Assembly (NCBI GenBank): GCA_938034615.1
Contig: CALHLW010000035.1
Coordinates: forward strand, 1 to 63,864
Length of the DNA: 63,864 bases
Direction: 5' to 3'
Source: an uncultured Neomegalonema sp.
GTDB lineage: Bacteria > Pseudomonadota > Alphaproteobacteria > Rhodobacterales > Rhodobacteraceae
Shown: positions 16,695-25,687 of the stretch, piece by piece
Layout: every line of letters begins with the position of its first letter
Numbering within the stretch: position 1 is the stretch's first letter
The notes under the pieces: generated by a model
The model's database searches: none
Told to the model about the DNA's origin: nothing
Seen by the model: only the letters and a program-made list of their open reading frames with translations
Made by a program: the position numbers and the translations under genes

Positions 16695-18494
16695 ATGGTG
16701 CTGGTACCGGAAGCGATGCAACCCGTTGTTGCCCTCGCCATTCTCGGGTTGATGTTCGCCGGTTTCGTCTGGGAGAAGTTTCCACCCGAGACGGTCGCCA
16801 TCGCGGCGGTGGGAATACTGATCGCCCTCGGCCTGCTGCCGACGGACGAATTCGTCGGGGTCTTCGCGAATGGGGCACCCATCGCCATCGGGGCGCTGTT
16901 CGTGCTGTCAGGAGCGCTCGTCAGGACCGGAGCGCTGGAGCAACTGGGCGACATCATTACCGGCTCGGCGGCAACACGGCCCGTGATGACTCTGACGGTG
17001 ACGGCAGTGATGATCGTCTTCGCCTCGGCCTTTCTGAACAATACGCCGGTCGTGATGGTCATGATCCCCGTGGTCATGCAGTTCGCGGTGGCGACCCGCT
17101 GGCCCGCCTCGCGGCTGCTGATCCCGCTCTCCTATGCCTCGATCTTGGGGGGTGGCTGTACGCTGATCGGCACCTCCACGAACCTGTTGGTGGATGGGGT
17201 CGCGCGGGCGAACGGGATGGAGCGATTCTCGATCTTCGAGATCACCCCTATCGGGATTGCAGCGGCAGGGGCCGGGATGATCTTCATGGCGGTTGCCGGG
17301 CGCTTCCTGCTGCCCGACCGCCGCACACTGGCCGAATTCGCCAATGCCGACCGCAAGCAGCCACGTTTCTTCAGCGAAGTCGTGATCCCGCTCGATTCGC
17401 CCCTCATTGGCGAAAACCCCTCGGAGGCGGAAATTTTTCAGGGAAAGGGGACGAAGATCGTCGATGTACTGCGCGGCGACCGGTCTTTGCGGCGCGATTT
17501 CAAAACCATCGAACTTCAGGCAAGCGACCGGGTGGTCGTGCGGATCACGGCACAGGAGGTCGTGGACTTGCGCGAGACGGGCCTTTCGGTTGCGGGCACG
17601 GCGAATGCTCTGTCGGCTACGGATGCGATCACGATGGAGGCGCTGGTCCCCCCCGGTTCGCGCCTCGTCGGGCGAGCCCTCGGGCGGCTTCGGTTGCGGC
17701 GTCGTTACGGCATCTATCCGCTGGCCGTGCACCGGCGGGGGCAGGCGACCGAAGCCAAGCAACTCGATGCGGTGCGCCTGCAAACCGGGGATACGCTGCT
17801 GCTTGAGGGATCGGCGGAGGATATCCACCGCTTCGTGGACGACGCCCAGCTCGTGAATCTGTCGCGAGAAGGCGGGACGCAGCCGATCCGGCGCTCGCAA
17901 GCGCCCATCGCGATCCTCATCATGCTCGGGGTCGTCGTGCTGGCGGGCTTCGGCCTGATGCCAATTGCCGGAGCGGCGACCGTGGGTGTGGCTATCGTTC
18001 TGCTGACCGGCATCCTGACGACGGAGGAAGCATTCGCCTCGGTGGACGCGCAGATTCTCGCGCTCATCGTGGCAATGCTCGCGGTCGGGCGGTCGCTGGA
18101 GTTGACCGGGGGGATTGATCTGGTGGTCAACGCCATGGTGCCTTTGCTGGAGGGAAGCGGGCCGCTCGTCGCGTTGATCGCGATCTTCGTATTGACGACG
18201 GTTCTCACCGAACTGGTCAGCAATAATGCCGTGGCCGTGGTCGTGACACCACTGGCCATCGGGCTGGCCGGATCACTTGGCCTCGATCCGCGCGCGATGG
18301 TGATCGCCGTGATGGCGGCGGCGAATGCGAGCTTTGCCACCCCCATCGGTTATCAGACCAATATGCTGGTCTATGCACCGGGGGGATACAGTTTCGGCGA
18401 TTACCTGCGCCTCGGTATTCCGCTCAAGATCGTGACGGGAACCGTGGCCATCGCGATGATCGCATGGCTCTGGCCGCTGGAAGGGGCCGCATGA
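16695..18494 (+). CDS. SLC13-family permease with central TrkA-C domains
   Basis: A 599-residue divalent-anion:sodium symporter-family protein. Two membrane halves each carry the family's Asn/Thr signature (GGGCTLIGTSTNLLVD, about residues 151-166; and SNNAVAVVVTPLAIG with ATPIGYQTNMLVYAPGGY near the C-terminus). They flank two cytoplasmic RCK/TrkA-C regulatory domains (about 220-400; e.g. GSRLVGRALGRLRLRRRYGI). Relatives carry sulfate, dicarboxylates or other oxyanions. AAGGGAG precedes the ATG. It overlaps the following EamA gene by 4 bases, making a transporter-transporter-methyltransferase operon. Confidence 0.87.
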   Translation: MVLVPEAMQPVVALAILGLMFAGFVWEKFPPETVAIAAVGILIALGLLPTDEFVGVFANGAPIAIGALFVLSGALVRTGALEQLGDIITGSAATRPVMTLTVTAVMIVFASAFLNNTPVVMVMIPVVMQFAVATRWPASRLLIPLSYASILGGGCTLIGTSTNLLVDGVARANGMERFSIFEITPIGIAAAGAGMIFMAVAGRFLLPDRRTLAEFANADRKQPRFFSEVVIPLDSPLIGENPSEAEIFQGKGTKIVDVLRGDRSLRRDFKTIELQASDRVVVRITAQEVVDLRETGLSVAGTANALSATDAITMEALVPPGSRLVGRALGRLRLRRRYGIYPLAVHRRGQATEAKQLDAVRLQTGDTLLLEGSAEDIHRFVDDAQLVNLSREGGTQPIRRSQAPIAILIMLGVVVLAGFGLMPIAGAATVGVAIVLLTGILTTEEAFASVDAQILALIVAMLAVGRSLELTGGIDLVVNAMVPLLEGSGPLVALIAIFVLTTVLTELVSNNAVAVVVTPLAIGLAGSLGLDPRAMVIAVMAAANASFATPIGYQTNMLVYAPGGYSFGDYLRLGIPLKIVTGTVAIAMIAWLWPLEGAA

Positions 18495-19375
18495 CGCCGT
18501 CCGCGGCCTCGAATCCGACGGCGCAGCAACGGCGGTTCGGCTATTTCATCACGACGCTCGGTGTCGTGTGGCTCTCGCCCGATGCCCTGATGCAGCGGCT
18601 GATCGACGGTGATGCGGTGGCCATCGTCGGCTGGCGCGGGGCGCTTTCGATGGTGACGCTGGCGCTCTATCTCTTCTGGCGCGATGGCGCGGGGGCGGTC
18701 GCACGGCTGCAGTCGGGGGGCTGGCGCTTGTTCGTGCTGGCGATGTTCTATGCGATCAACAGCAGTGCCTTCGTGCTGGCCATCGACCTGTCCTCGGTCG
18801 CGGATGTGCTGGTAATCCTCGCCGCGACCCCCCTTTGCGCCGCCGTCCTCGCGTGGTTCGTGCTGCGCGAGGTGCCGGACAAACGCACGTCGCTGGCCAT
18901 CGTCATCGGAGCCGTTGGCGTGTTGATTGCTGCCGTGGGCGGGGTATCGGGCGGCTCACCCATCGGGATGGCGCTCGCGGTACTGACGACGGTGGCTCTG
19001 GCCGCACAGTTCACGATGCTGCGTCGTTGGTCGCAGGTGGACAATGTCGCCGCCGTCTTCGTGGGATCGTTCTTCATGGCCATCATCGGCTTCACCTTTG
19101 CCGATCCACTGGCCATGGAGGGGATGTCGCTGTTCTGGGCCTCTATCTTGGGCTTGTTTCTGACCCCGGTGGCCTTCACGTTGGTGACGATCGGGCCGCG
19201 TTATATCGGGGCGGCGGAGGTGAGCCTACTGATGCTGCTGGAGACGGCGCTTGGCCCCTTGTGGGTCTGGATGGTGATGGGCGAAGTTCCGGCGACGACG
19301 GCGCTGATCGGCGGCGCGATCATCGTGCTGGCCATCCTCGTTTCGGCCAGTTCGGCATTCGGGAGAAAAGCATGA
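18491..19375 (+). CDS. EamA/DMT-superfamily transporter
   Basis: A 294-residue membrane protein with ten predicted helices in two EamA repeats. The first holds FGYFITTLGVVWLSPDALMQRL, and FVLAIDLSSVADVLVILAATPLCAAVLAW marks the end of helix 3 and helix 4. The second repeat ends PRYIGAAEVSLLMLLETALGPLW, a typical late-EamA motif. The start is ATG 18491, overlapping the upstream stop (ATGA); a start further upstream would lie inside the SLC13 gene. It is probably a metabolite exporter, substrate unknown. Its stop overlaps the following methyltransferase start. Confidence 0.87.
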   Translation: MTPSAASNPTAQQRRFGYFITTLGVVWLSPDALMQRLIDGDAVAIVGWRGALSMVTLALYLFWRDGAGAVARLQSGGWRLFVLAMFYAINSSAFVLAIDLSSVADVLVILAATPLCAAVLAWFVLREVPDKRTSLAIVIGAVGVLIAAVGGVSGGSPIGMALAVLTTVALAAQFTMLRRWSQVDNVAAVFVGSFFMAIIGFTFADPLAMEGMSLFWASILGLFLTPVAFTLVTIGPRYIGAAEVSLLMLLETALGPLWVWMVMGEVPATTALIGGAIIVLAILVSASSAFGRKA

Positions 19376-20058
19376 GCTACACCAACAACATGGACGTGAT
19401 CGAAGACGTCTTTGCCCCGCTGGAGGGGCGGCATATTCTCGATATCGGCTGCGGACGCGGGCGGCTTCTGCGCGCTCTGATGCGGCGGGGGGCACAGGCG
19501 ACCGGCGTGGACCCGAGCGCGGAATTGCTGGCGCAGGCAAGGGATATGGCCCCCGATGCCGCACTGGTGAAAAGCGGCGGCGAATCGCTGCCCTTCGAGA
19601 CGAACGGCTTCGGCGGCGCAATTTTTCTCAACAGCCTGCATCATATCCCGCAAGACCTGATCCCTGCGTCGCTGGCCGAGGGGATGCGGGTGATCGAACC
19701 GGGGGCAATTCTGCTGGTGATTGAACCGCTTGCGCGGGGAGGTTATCAGGAAGTCTTCGCCCCGCTGGACGACGAAACGGAAGTGCGGGCCGGGGCGCTC
19801 GCCCATCTCGAAGCGTTCCGCGAGGAACCCGGCGTCGAGACCCTCGTTCACACCGAGTATGACACTGATCTGCATGAGAAAAGTGCCGACGACATGCTCG
19901 GCTACGGGCTTGCCATCGATCCGTCTCGAAAGGAGCGAATCGATGAGGTTCGTGACGAAGTGGTAAGGCTTTTCTCGGATCATGCACGGGAAACAGAAGG
20001 TGGCTTCCTGCTCGATCAACCGATGAAAGCGGTTGCGATGCGCAAGGGAGCGTCCTGA
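19372..20058 (+). CDS. Class I SAM-dependent methyltransferase
   Basis: A 228-residue methyltransferase. Motif I is ILDIGCGRGRLL, motif II GVDPSAELLAQARD, and the post-II region GGAIFLNSLHHIP resembles UbiE/Methyltransf_11 proteins. The start ATGAGC overlaps the EamA stop by 4 bases, so it is translationally coupled as the third gene of the operon. The substrate is unknown. The long opposite-strand frame here is a shadow. Confidence 0.87.
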   Translation: MSYTNNMDVIEDVFAPLEGRHILDIGCGRGRLLRALMRRGAQATGVDPSAELLAQARDMAPDAALVKSGGESLPFETNGFGGAIFLNSLHHIPQDLIPASLAEGMRVIEPGAILLVIEPLARGGYQEVFAPLDDETEVRAGALAHLEAFREEPGVETLVHTEYDTDLHEKSADDMLGYGLAIDPSRKERIDEVRDEVVRLFSDHARETEGGFLLDQPMKAVAMRKGAS

Positions 20059-20075
20059 ACCCGAGGAGGCTATCC

Positions 20076-20387
20076 ATGCGACACATCATTCTCAGCGCCC
20101 CCCTTCTCTGCCTCGCCCTCGCCGGGTGCGGCGGCAAAAGCGGCAGCGGCAGCAGCGGCGCGACCGGAGCATCCGGACCCATGCCCACGACGATGCTGCA
20201 AAGCATCGCACCATCCTTCAGCAGCAACGACCATTCCTGCCCGCAGCCCTCGCCAAGCGGCAGCGCCGCTCAGGTCGCCTGCCACAAGGCGGCCCAGGCG
20301 TCCTGCCCCGAAGGCATGGCCCCGAACCGCGTCGATTTCTCGGAAGAGAACGGCCTCTTCCTCGTGCGCGGCTATTCCTGCGTCTGA
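20076..20387 (+). CDS. Small secreted lipoprotein
   Basis: A 103-residue protein with a lipoprotein signal peptide (RHIILSAPLLCLALAGCGG, lipidated Cys 18), a Gly/Ser linker, and a short domain with four further cysteines (DHSCPQ, QVACHKA, QASCPEG, GYSCV) that could form two disulfides. GAGGAGG 6-7 bases upstream supports the ATG. It follows the methyltransferase by 17 bases and may be read as the last gene of that operon. I do not recognise a family. Confidence 0.7.
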   Translation: MRHIILSAPLLCLALAGCGGKSGSGSSGATGASGPMPTTMLQSIAPSFSSNDHSCPQPSPSGSAAQVACHKAAQASCPEGMAPNRVDFSEENGLFLVRGYSCV

Positions 20388-20420
20388 TATCGGTGAGCTT
20401 TCGAGCTGACACCTCCATCC

Positions 20421-20459
20421 GTCACCCTCGCGGCTGCACCGTGCAACCGCGAGGGTGAC
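20421..20459. repeat. Perfect 13-bp inverted repeat, hairpin
   Basis: GTCACCCTCGCGG and CCGCGAGGGTGAC are perfect inverted arms around CTGCACCGTGCAA, itself partly self-complementary. There is no T-run. It lies between the small lipoprotein gene and the convergent unknown gene, so it may end transcription in both directions, or be one of the genome's dispersed palindromes. Confidence 0.7.
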
Positions 20460-20546
20460 AGCAAATCGCATCACAGGCTCGGCAGTTTCACAAATTCTCT
20501 CTACTTACAGAATTGAACATTGTTCAAATACGAACGGAATCCAGCC

Positions 20547-21230
20547 TTATCCCCGCGCTTCCCTTGAAACCTGGCGTTCCTTCCAAAGATCATCGAGGGC
20601 CATCTGCGCCAACCCGTGACAGTCGCTCAGGATTTCGTGCACCTCATGCCGCCCCCGCTCGCGGTTTCCCGGTGGCAGGCCGGGCCGCATCGGCGGCAGG
20701 CGCTTTGCATCTGGCAGCGCGGATTGGTACGCGACCAGCCGCCGGGCCTGCGCCGGAATATCCTCCAGCGCCGCCCGGATCGCGCGCAGCCTGCGCAGCA
20801 GGCGCGTCGCATCGACCACATCATCATCTAGGCGCAGCGGTTTCTCCGGCGTCGGTTCCCGGTGATCCACGCCGATCTCCGTGATGCGCGGACCCGGCCC
20901 TTTCGGCTTGCGCGAGCGTTCGCCGAAATCCTTGCGCGGGTCGATCAGCGGGAAGCCAGGCTTCCCACGCTCCCTTTTCGGGGCGAGTTTCGCAGCCTCA
21001 GCGTCGAAAGGCGCGATCTCCATGCGCCGCGCCGCAATCACGATCAACCGCCGCGTCGCCGCCTCCGCTGGACGTATCAGAATCCACAGAAACCGGCGGT
21101 TCCGCCGCAGGATCGTCGGTTTCGATGCCATCCCGTCGATGAGCATTCGCAGGCTCGTGAACAGCGCAAGAACCACCCGGAGCAAAACGCCCCGCTGCAA
21201 TTCCGCCGCCTCATCCACGCTCCAACTCAT
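20547..21230 (-). CDS. Conserved-looking hypothetical protein, basic
   Basis: A 227-residue, strongly basic protein I do not recognise. The N-terminal 60 residues contain an amphipathic or hydrophobic stretch (LLRVVLALFTSLRMLIDGMA; FLWILIRPAEAATRRLIVIAARR). The middle is Arg/Lys/Pro rich (KLAPKRERGKPGFPLIDPRK). The C-terminal half looks helical (DDVVDATRLLRRLRAIRAALEDIP; EVHEILSDCHGLAQMALDDL). Codon use resembles its neighbours. It appears monocistronic. Confidence 0.6.
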   Translation of the reverse strand: MSWSVDEAAELQRGVLLRVVLALFTSLRMLIDGMASKPTILRRNRRFLWILIRPAEAATRRLIVIAARRMEIAPFDAEAAKLAPKRERGKPGFPLIDPRKDFGERSRKPKGPGPRITEIGVDHREPTPEKPLRLDDDVVDATRLLRRLRAIRAALEDIPAQARRLVAYQSALPDAKRLPPMRPGLPPGNRERGRHEVHEILSDCHGLAQMALDDLWKERQVSREARG

Positions 21231-21308
21231 CCTTGATCCCTGATTGATTCGATGGCAAGGACCATACAGAACAAATCAAGAATATAAAGACCGCACGGTG
21301 CTCTCATT

Positions 21309-21393
21309 TGTCATTCCCTCGAAAGAGGAAATCTTCCGCCGCTGCGCACATCTCGCGGTGAGCGAAAGATCCCCGCTTTACGCGGGGATGACA
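21309..21393. repeat. Dispersed hairpin repeat of the ATCCCCGCTTTACGCGGGGAT type
   Basis: TGTCATTCCC (21309-21318) and GGGGATGACA (21384-21393) form outer arms with one mismatch. Inside is an 8-bp perfect hairpin, ATCCCCGC / GCGGGGAT (21369-21376 and 21382-21389) with loop TTTAC. This looks like a mobile palindromic intergenic repeat; it follows the DUF1643 stop. Nothing else is seen in the gap. Confidence 0.6.
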
Positions 21394-21423
21394 GGAGTGA
21401 GGGATGGCAAAGAAACCGGCGCC

Positions 21424-21945
21424 CTATCCCTTCGCCTGAGGACAGAACCACTCGATCAAACCCGCATCTCCCCGGATATAGAGGGGATGACGCGGCTGAC
21501 CCGCTTTCGTGACGCCGAGACAGGACAACACCCTGCCCTCTTCCGTTGCGAGGCGAGCGAGAACCACCGCCTGTGGTTCCGCCATCCGATGCGCGCCCCA
21601 ACCGACGATGGCAGGGCCATCGCATTGGCGCAGCGCATCCCGGATCGCCGCCCCGTTTCGCGGCCCGATCACATTCTCCCCGGCGGCTTCCGCCCCCGAG
21701 AGATCGCGCGGAGCCGTCGCCCGCCATGCGAACAGATTGACGGTGCGCGATGCCCCGCATCCCTCCCGTTTGGCAAAACCGATGCAGCGGCGCAGGGTCG
21801 GATCATCCAGTTCCGCATCCGCCGTACTGGGGTTGAGCAGCACGAACAGCGCCTCCGCCCCCTCCCCCCATCGACGCCCGAGCGCATAGCGATAGCGGCC
21901 ACAGCGCGAGAGATCGGCCCAACGGTTCATCGGCGAAGGATGCAT
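21424..21945 (-). CDS. DUF1643-family protein
   Basis: A 173-residue protein with the DUF1643 signature LFVLLNPSTADAELDDPTLRRC, then FAKREGCGASRTVNLFAWRATAP and IVGWGAHRMAE. Biochemical function is unknown; members are widespread single-domain proteins in proteobacteria, some near phage or nucleic-acid genes. The start is uncertain: ATG 21945 and ATG 21930 are both possible, neither with a good Shine-Dalgarno; the frame continues to 22086 without support. It is divergent from gabD. Confidence 0.78.
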   Translation of the reverse strand: MHPSPMNRWADLSRCGRYRYALGRRWGEGAEALFVLLNPSTADAELDDPTLRRCIGFAKREGCGASRTVNLFAWRATAPRDLSGAEAAGENVIGPRNGAAIRDALRQCDGPAIVGWGAHRMAEPQAVVLARLATEEGRVLSCLGVTKAGQPRHPLYIRGDAGLIEWFCPQAKG

Positions 21946-22030
21946 GACAAACCGGCGAAAAGGAATAGATTGTTGCGAAACGCGCGATGCCGAGTCGCGC
22001 ATCCCGGTAGCGGACAGAAAGGCCCTTCCC

Positions 22031-23512
22031 ATGCTCGACAAGACCCCCTCGCTCGACTCCGTGCTCAACGACCCGAGCCTCGTCAAGACTGCCGCCTATA
22101 TCGACGGCGCATGGGTGGGAGCAGATTCCGGCAAATCGGTGCCGGTACTTAACCCCTCCAGCGGCGAACAGATCGCAACAGTGCCCGATATGGGCGCCGA
22201 TGAAACACGCCGCGCCATCGACGCCGCCTATGTCGCGCAGAAAGACTGGGCCGCGAAGACGGCCAAAGATCGCTCGATCATCATGAAGAAGTGGTACGAT
22301 CAGATCATGGCAAACCAGGATGATCTGGGTGCGATCCTGACCGCCGAAATGGGCAAGCCACTGGCCGAAGCCAAAGGCGAGATCGCCTATGGTGCCTCCT
22401 TCATCGAATGGTTCGCCGAGGAAGCCAAGCGCATCAATGGCGACGTCATCCCCGGCCATCAGGAAGACAAGCGCATCGTCGTACTGAAACAGCCTGTGGG
22501 CGTCGTCGGCGCGATTACACCATGGAATTTCCCGAATGCCATGATTACCCGCAAGGCCGGTCCTGCGCTGGCGGTGGGCTGCTCGATGGTCCTGAAACCC
22601 GCGACGATGACGCCGCTCTCGGCGCTGGCCCTCGCCGAACTGGGCGAGCGGGCGGGTCTGCCCAAGGGCATCTTGAACGTGGTGACGGGCAAGTCTTCGT
22701 CGGCCATCGGCGGCGAACTCACGGGCAACGACAAGGTCCGCAAGATCACCTTCACTGGCTCAACCGAAGTGGGCCGCATCCTGATGAAGCAGTCCTCCGA
22801 GACGATCAAGAAGATGAGCCTTGAACTCGGCGGCAACGCGCCGTTCATCGTGTTCGACGACGCCGATATCGATGCGGCGGTCGAGGGCGCGATGGTCTGT
22901 AAATACCGCAATGCGGGGCAGACCTGCGTATGCGCGAACCGGCTCTACGTGCAATCCGGCGTCTATGACGAATTCTCGGAAAAACTGGCCAAGAAGGTCT
23001 CGGAGATGAAAGTCGGCGACGGCTTTGCCGATGGCGTCGTGCTCGGCCCGATGATCGAAATGGCGAGCGTCGAGAAGGTCGAGGAGCATATCGAGGACGC
23101 GACCTCCAAAGGCGCGAAACTTGTGGTCGGCGGATCACGGCATGAGCTGGGCGGCACGTTCTTCCAGCCAACCGTAATGACCGGCGTGACCAAGGACATG
23201 AAGGTCGCACAGGAAGAAACCTTCGGCCCCGTCGCGCCGCTGTTCAAATTCGACGATGTGGATGATGTGGTCGCGCAGGCCAATGACACGATCTTCGGGT
23301 TGGCCGCCTATTTCTACGCAAAGGACATGGCGCGCGTCTGGCGGGTGGCCGAAGAACTCGAATACGGGATCGTCGGCATCAATACCGGCATCATCTCGAC
23401 CGAGGTTGCGCCCTTCGGCGGCGTCAAGCAGTCCGGCCTCGGACGCGAAGGCTCTCAATACGGGGCCGACGACTTCCTGGAGATGAAGTACCTCTGCATC
23501 GCCGGGATCTGA
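22031..23512 (+). CDS. gabD: NAD(P)-dependent succinate-semialdehyde dehydrogenase
   Basis: A 493-residue aldehyde dehydrogenase of the GabD type, oxidising succinate semialdehyde to succinate. Visible are the cofactor region GAITPWNFPNAMITRK, the catalytic Glu in MSLELGGNAPFIVFDDAD, the nucleophile Cys in NAGQTCVCANR (CxC as in GabD) and the C-terminal EVAPFGGVKQSGLGREGSQYG. AAGG lies 8 bases before ATG 22031. The aminotransferase and ureohydrolase genes downstream make a role in GABA breakdown likely. A hairpin (23544-23570) follows. Confidence 0.9.
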   Translation: MLDKTPSLDSVLNDPSLVKTAAYIDGAWVGADSGKSVPVLNPSSGEQIATVPDMGADETRRAIDAAYVAQKDWAAKTAKDRSIIMKKWYDQIMANQDDLGAILTAEMGKPLAEAKGEIAYGASFIEWFAEEAKRINGDVIPGHQEDKRIVVLKQPVGVVGAITPWNFPNAMITRKAGPALAVGCSMVLKPATMTPLSALALAELGERAGLPKGILNVVTGKSSSAIGGELTGNDKVRKITFTGSTEVGRILMKQSSETIKKMSLELGGNAPFIVFDDADIDAAVEGAMVCKYRNAGQTCVCANRLYVQSGVYDEFSEKLAKKVSEMKVGDGFADGVVLGPMIEMASVEKVEEHIEDATSKGAKLVVGGSRHELGGTFFQPTVMTGVTKDMKVAQEETFGPVAPLFKFDDVDDVVAQANDTIFGLAAYFYAKDMARVWRVAEELEYGIVGINTGIISTEVAPFGGVKQSGLGREGSQYGADDFLEMKYLCIAGI

Positions 23513-23543
23513 GTCCGGCAAGCGAAGAAATCAGCTTTTTACG

Positions 23544-23570
23544 CCTGCCCCGCACATGATGCGGGGCAGG
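23544..23570. terminator. Hairpin between convergent gabD and DUF1989 genes
   Basis: CCTGCCCCGCA (23544-23554) and TGCGGGGCAGG (23560-23570) form a perfect 11-bp stem around CATGA. There is no T-run on the exit side of either strand, so termination is inferred from its position between two convergent stops. Confidence 0.5.
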
Positions 23571-23580
23571 AAATACGAGA

Positions 23581-24201
23581 TCATGCCTTCCGACACACCG
23601 TCACCTTGATCGGCGTCGGATTATAGCCGTTACAGGGATTGTGCATTTCGGGGCAATTCGACAGCACGGCAAGAACATCGGTTTCCGCGCGCAGCGAAAC
23701 ATGGCTGTTCGGCTGCAACTCAGCCTGCGCGATACCCGCAGAGCCATCGGCCAGAACCGGGACGCTCATGAACCAGTTCACATTCGAGACGATGGCGTCT
23801 TTGCCAAGGCCATGCTCTGCAAGAGCGCGCTCAAAATTTGCGTAGCACGTCTCCGTCGTCTCGACCCCGTACCGCAAGCGGTTATTGGCCGTGCTGCAAC
23901 AGCCGTAGATCGTGTCATGCCGACCGACCGAGTCTTCGATAACCGTCATCAGAGCCGTACCGCTATCCGAATAGAGCACGGTATTCAGCCCGACATACAC
24001 ATTGCCCTGCACTTTCACCGTGTTCATCGTGGAATAGCGGTCGGTCAGATCATTCGCATCATAGCACAGAAAATCGACCGCCTGTTGCCCTTCCAGGTCG
24101 GTAATCACCAGAACATCATGGGCCGCGATGACACGGGACCAAGGCTCTTTCGCGGGAACAATCTGTTCGTATACAATCTGCATGAGACTAACCAACGACA
24201 T
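23581..24201 (-). CDS. DUF1989 / urea-carboxylase-associated family protein
   Basis: A 206-residue protein of the DUF1989 family. Recognisable segments are VITDLEGQQAVDFLCYDAND, YSDSGTALMTVIEDSVGRHD, IYGCCSTANN and VNWFMSVPVLADGSA, with a Cys/His-rich end (LSNCPEMHNPCNGYNP). Family members accompany urea or guanidine carboxylase systems, where paired DUF1989 proteins can act as carboxyguanidine deiminase. Only one copy and no carboxylase occur here. GGAG 8 bases upstream supports ATG 24201. It is divergent from the aminotransferase gene. Confidence 0.8.
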   Translation of the reverse strand: MSLVSLMQIVYEQIVPAKEPWSRVIAAHDVLVITDLEGQQAVDFLCYDANDLTDRYSTMNTVKVQGNVYVGLNTVLYSDSGTALMTVIEDSVGRHDTIYGCCSTANNRLRYGVETTETCYANFERALAEHGLGKDAIVSNVNWFMSVPVLADGSAGIAQAELQPNSHVSLRAETDVLAVLSNCPEMHNPCNGYNPTPIKVTVCRKA

Positions 24202-24292
24202 TTATCGATCTCCGTCCAATGATCTCTGGCGCGGTCTTCAAGTATCGGAAGGGGCTTCGCATGGGAAAAACACCATCGAGAGCAATTTAGGC

Positions 24293-25669
24293 ATGACTAG
24301 CTCCCCCGGTGCACCGCAGGACGTTTTCTACGCCCGGACGAACATCGTGCCGCTGCCACTGATCGTGAGGGCCGAGGGGGTGCGCATGTGGGATGATGCG
24401 GGCACCGAATACCTTGACGTGTCCTCCGGGCCGGTGGTGAGCAATATTGGCCACGGCAATGCGCGGGTTGCGGATGCGATGGCCGCGCAGGCGAAGACCA
24501 TGGATTTCGCCTATTCCCGCGTGGCCCGGCACCAACCCAATATCGACCTCACAGCCCGGATTTCTGCGATGGCCGGGCCGGGATACGAGCGAGTAGCGCT
24601 GGCCTCCGGCGGGTCGGAGGCAATGGAAATCGCCCTGAAGTTCCTCCGCCAATACGTCGTGGCAACGGGTCAGCCGCAACGACACCGGATAATCACCCTC
24701 TCGCCCTCCTACCATGGCGGCACCATCGCAACGCTGGCGATTACCGGCGACGCATCGCTCGATCCCTTTCTCGAAGGCTTCGCCGTCAAATCGGAACGCA
24801 TCCCGGCCCCCTTCCAATACCGGGTTCCGACGGGCCATACGCCGCAAAGCTACCGCATGGCCTGCGCCGAGGCGTTGGAGGCGAAGATTCTAGAACTCGG
24901 GTCAGAAACCGTACTGGCCTTTGTGGTCGAACCGGTCGGCGGGCTGGCGACGGGCGCCGTGGTGCTGGAGGAAGATTACGCCAATCGCATCCGCGAGATT
25001 TGTACGCAGCATCAGGTGTATCTCGTCTATGATGAGATCTTGTGCGGAACCGGACGCACGGGGTGCTTCCTTGCCAGCCACGCCTGGCCGGACGCGCGGG
25101 CCGATCTGGTCGTTCTCGCCAAAGGTCTCGGCTCAGGCTACACGCCGCTTGGCGCGGTGCTGATGCCCAAAGCAATGGTCGATGACCTGTCGAACCGCAC
25201 CGGGTTCAACTTTTCGCATACCTACAACGCCAACCCGATTACCTGTGCCACAGGGCTGGCCGTGCTGGACGAATACGAGCGCGGCGATCTGGTCAACGCC
25301 GCCGCCATGCGCGGGCGGGCACTGCGCGCGAGGCTGGATGATCTGGCTGAAAAGCACCCCTCGATTGGCGATATCCGGGGAAAGGGCCTCCTGATGGCGG
25401 TCGAGTTGGTCGCGGACCGGGTGAGCAAGACGTCGTTTCCGGCGGAGTTTCCGCCAACCGAACACATCCGCATCTGCGGCCTGAAGCATGGTCTCATCAT
25501 CTACTCGCGGCGCACGGCGAATGGTGCAAACGGCGACTGGTTCATCGTCGCGCCCCCACTGACGATCACGGAAGACGAATGCGACGAGCTTGTCGAGCGC
25601 CTCGACGCCACCCTAACCGGGTTTGAAGCCCTCGCCGCGCCGTATATGACGGTCAGTGACCCGCTCTGA
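24293..25669 (+). CDS. Class III PLP-dependent aminotransferase
   Basis: A 458-residue fold-type I aminotransferase. It contains the substrate and cofactor regions VALASGGSEAMEIALKFLRQ, YHGGTIATLAITG and YLVYDEILCGTGRTG, and the PLP lysine in VVLAKGLGSGYTPLGAVLM. Class III enzymes transfer omega-amino groups (GABA, beta-alanine, taurine). With gabD upstream and a ureohydrolase directly downstream, a GABA- or omega-amino-acid substrate is the simplest reading. The start ATG 24293 is where homology begins; upstream in-frame sequence reads back into the divergent gene. It probably shares a transcript with the ureohydrolase, 18 bases apart. Confidence 0.87.
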   Translation: MTSSPGAPQDVFYARTNIVPLPLIVRAEGVRMWDDAGTEYLDVSSGPVVSNIGHGNARVADAMAAQAKTMDFAYSRVARHQPNIDLTARISAMAGPGYERVALASGGSEAMEIALKFLRQYVVATGQPQRHRIITLSPSYHGGTIATLAITGDASLDPFLEGFAVKSERIPAPFQYRVPTGHTPQSYRMACAEALEAKILELGSETVLAFVVEPVGGLATGAVVLEEDYANRIREICTQHQVYLVYDEILCGTGRTGCFLASHAWPDARADLVVLAKGLGSGYTPLGAVLMPKAMVDDLSNRTGFNFSHTYNANPITCATGLAVLDEYERGDLVNAAAMRGRALRARLDDLAEKHPSIGDIRGKGLLMAVELVADRVSKTSFPAEFPPTEHIRICGLKHGLIIYSRRTANGANGDWFIVAPPLTITEDECDELVERLDATLTGFEALAAPYMTVSDPL

Positions 25670-25687
25670 CGAAATGGGAGACAAACA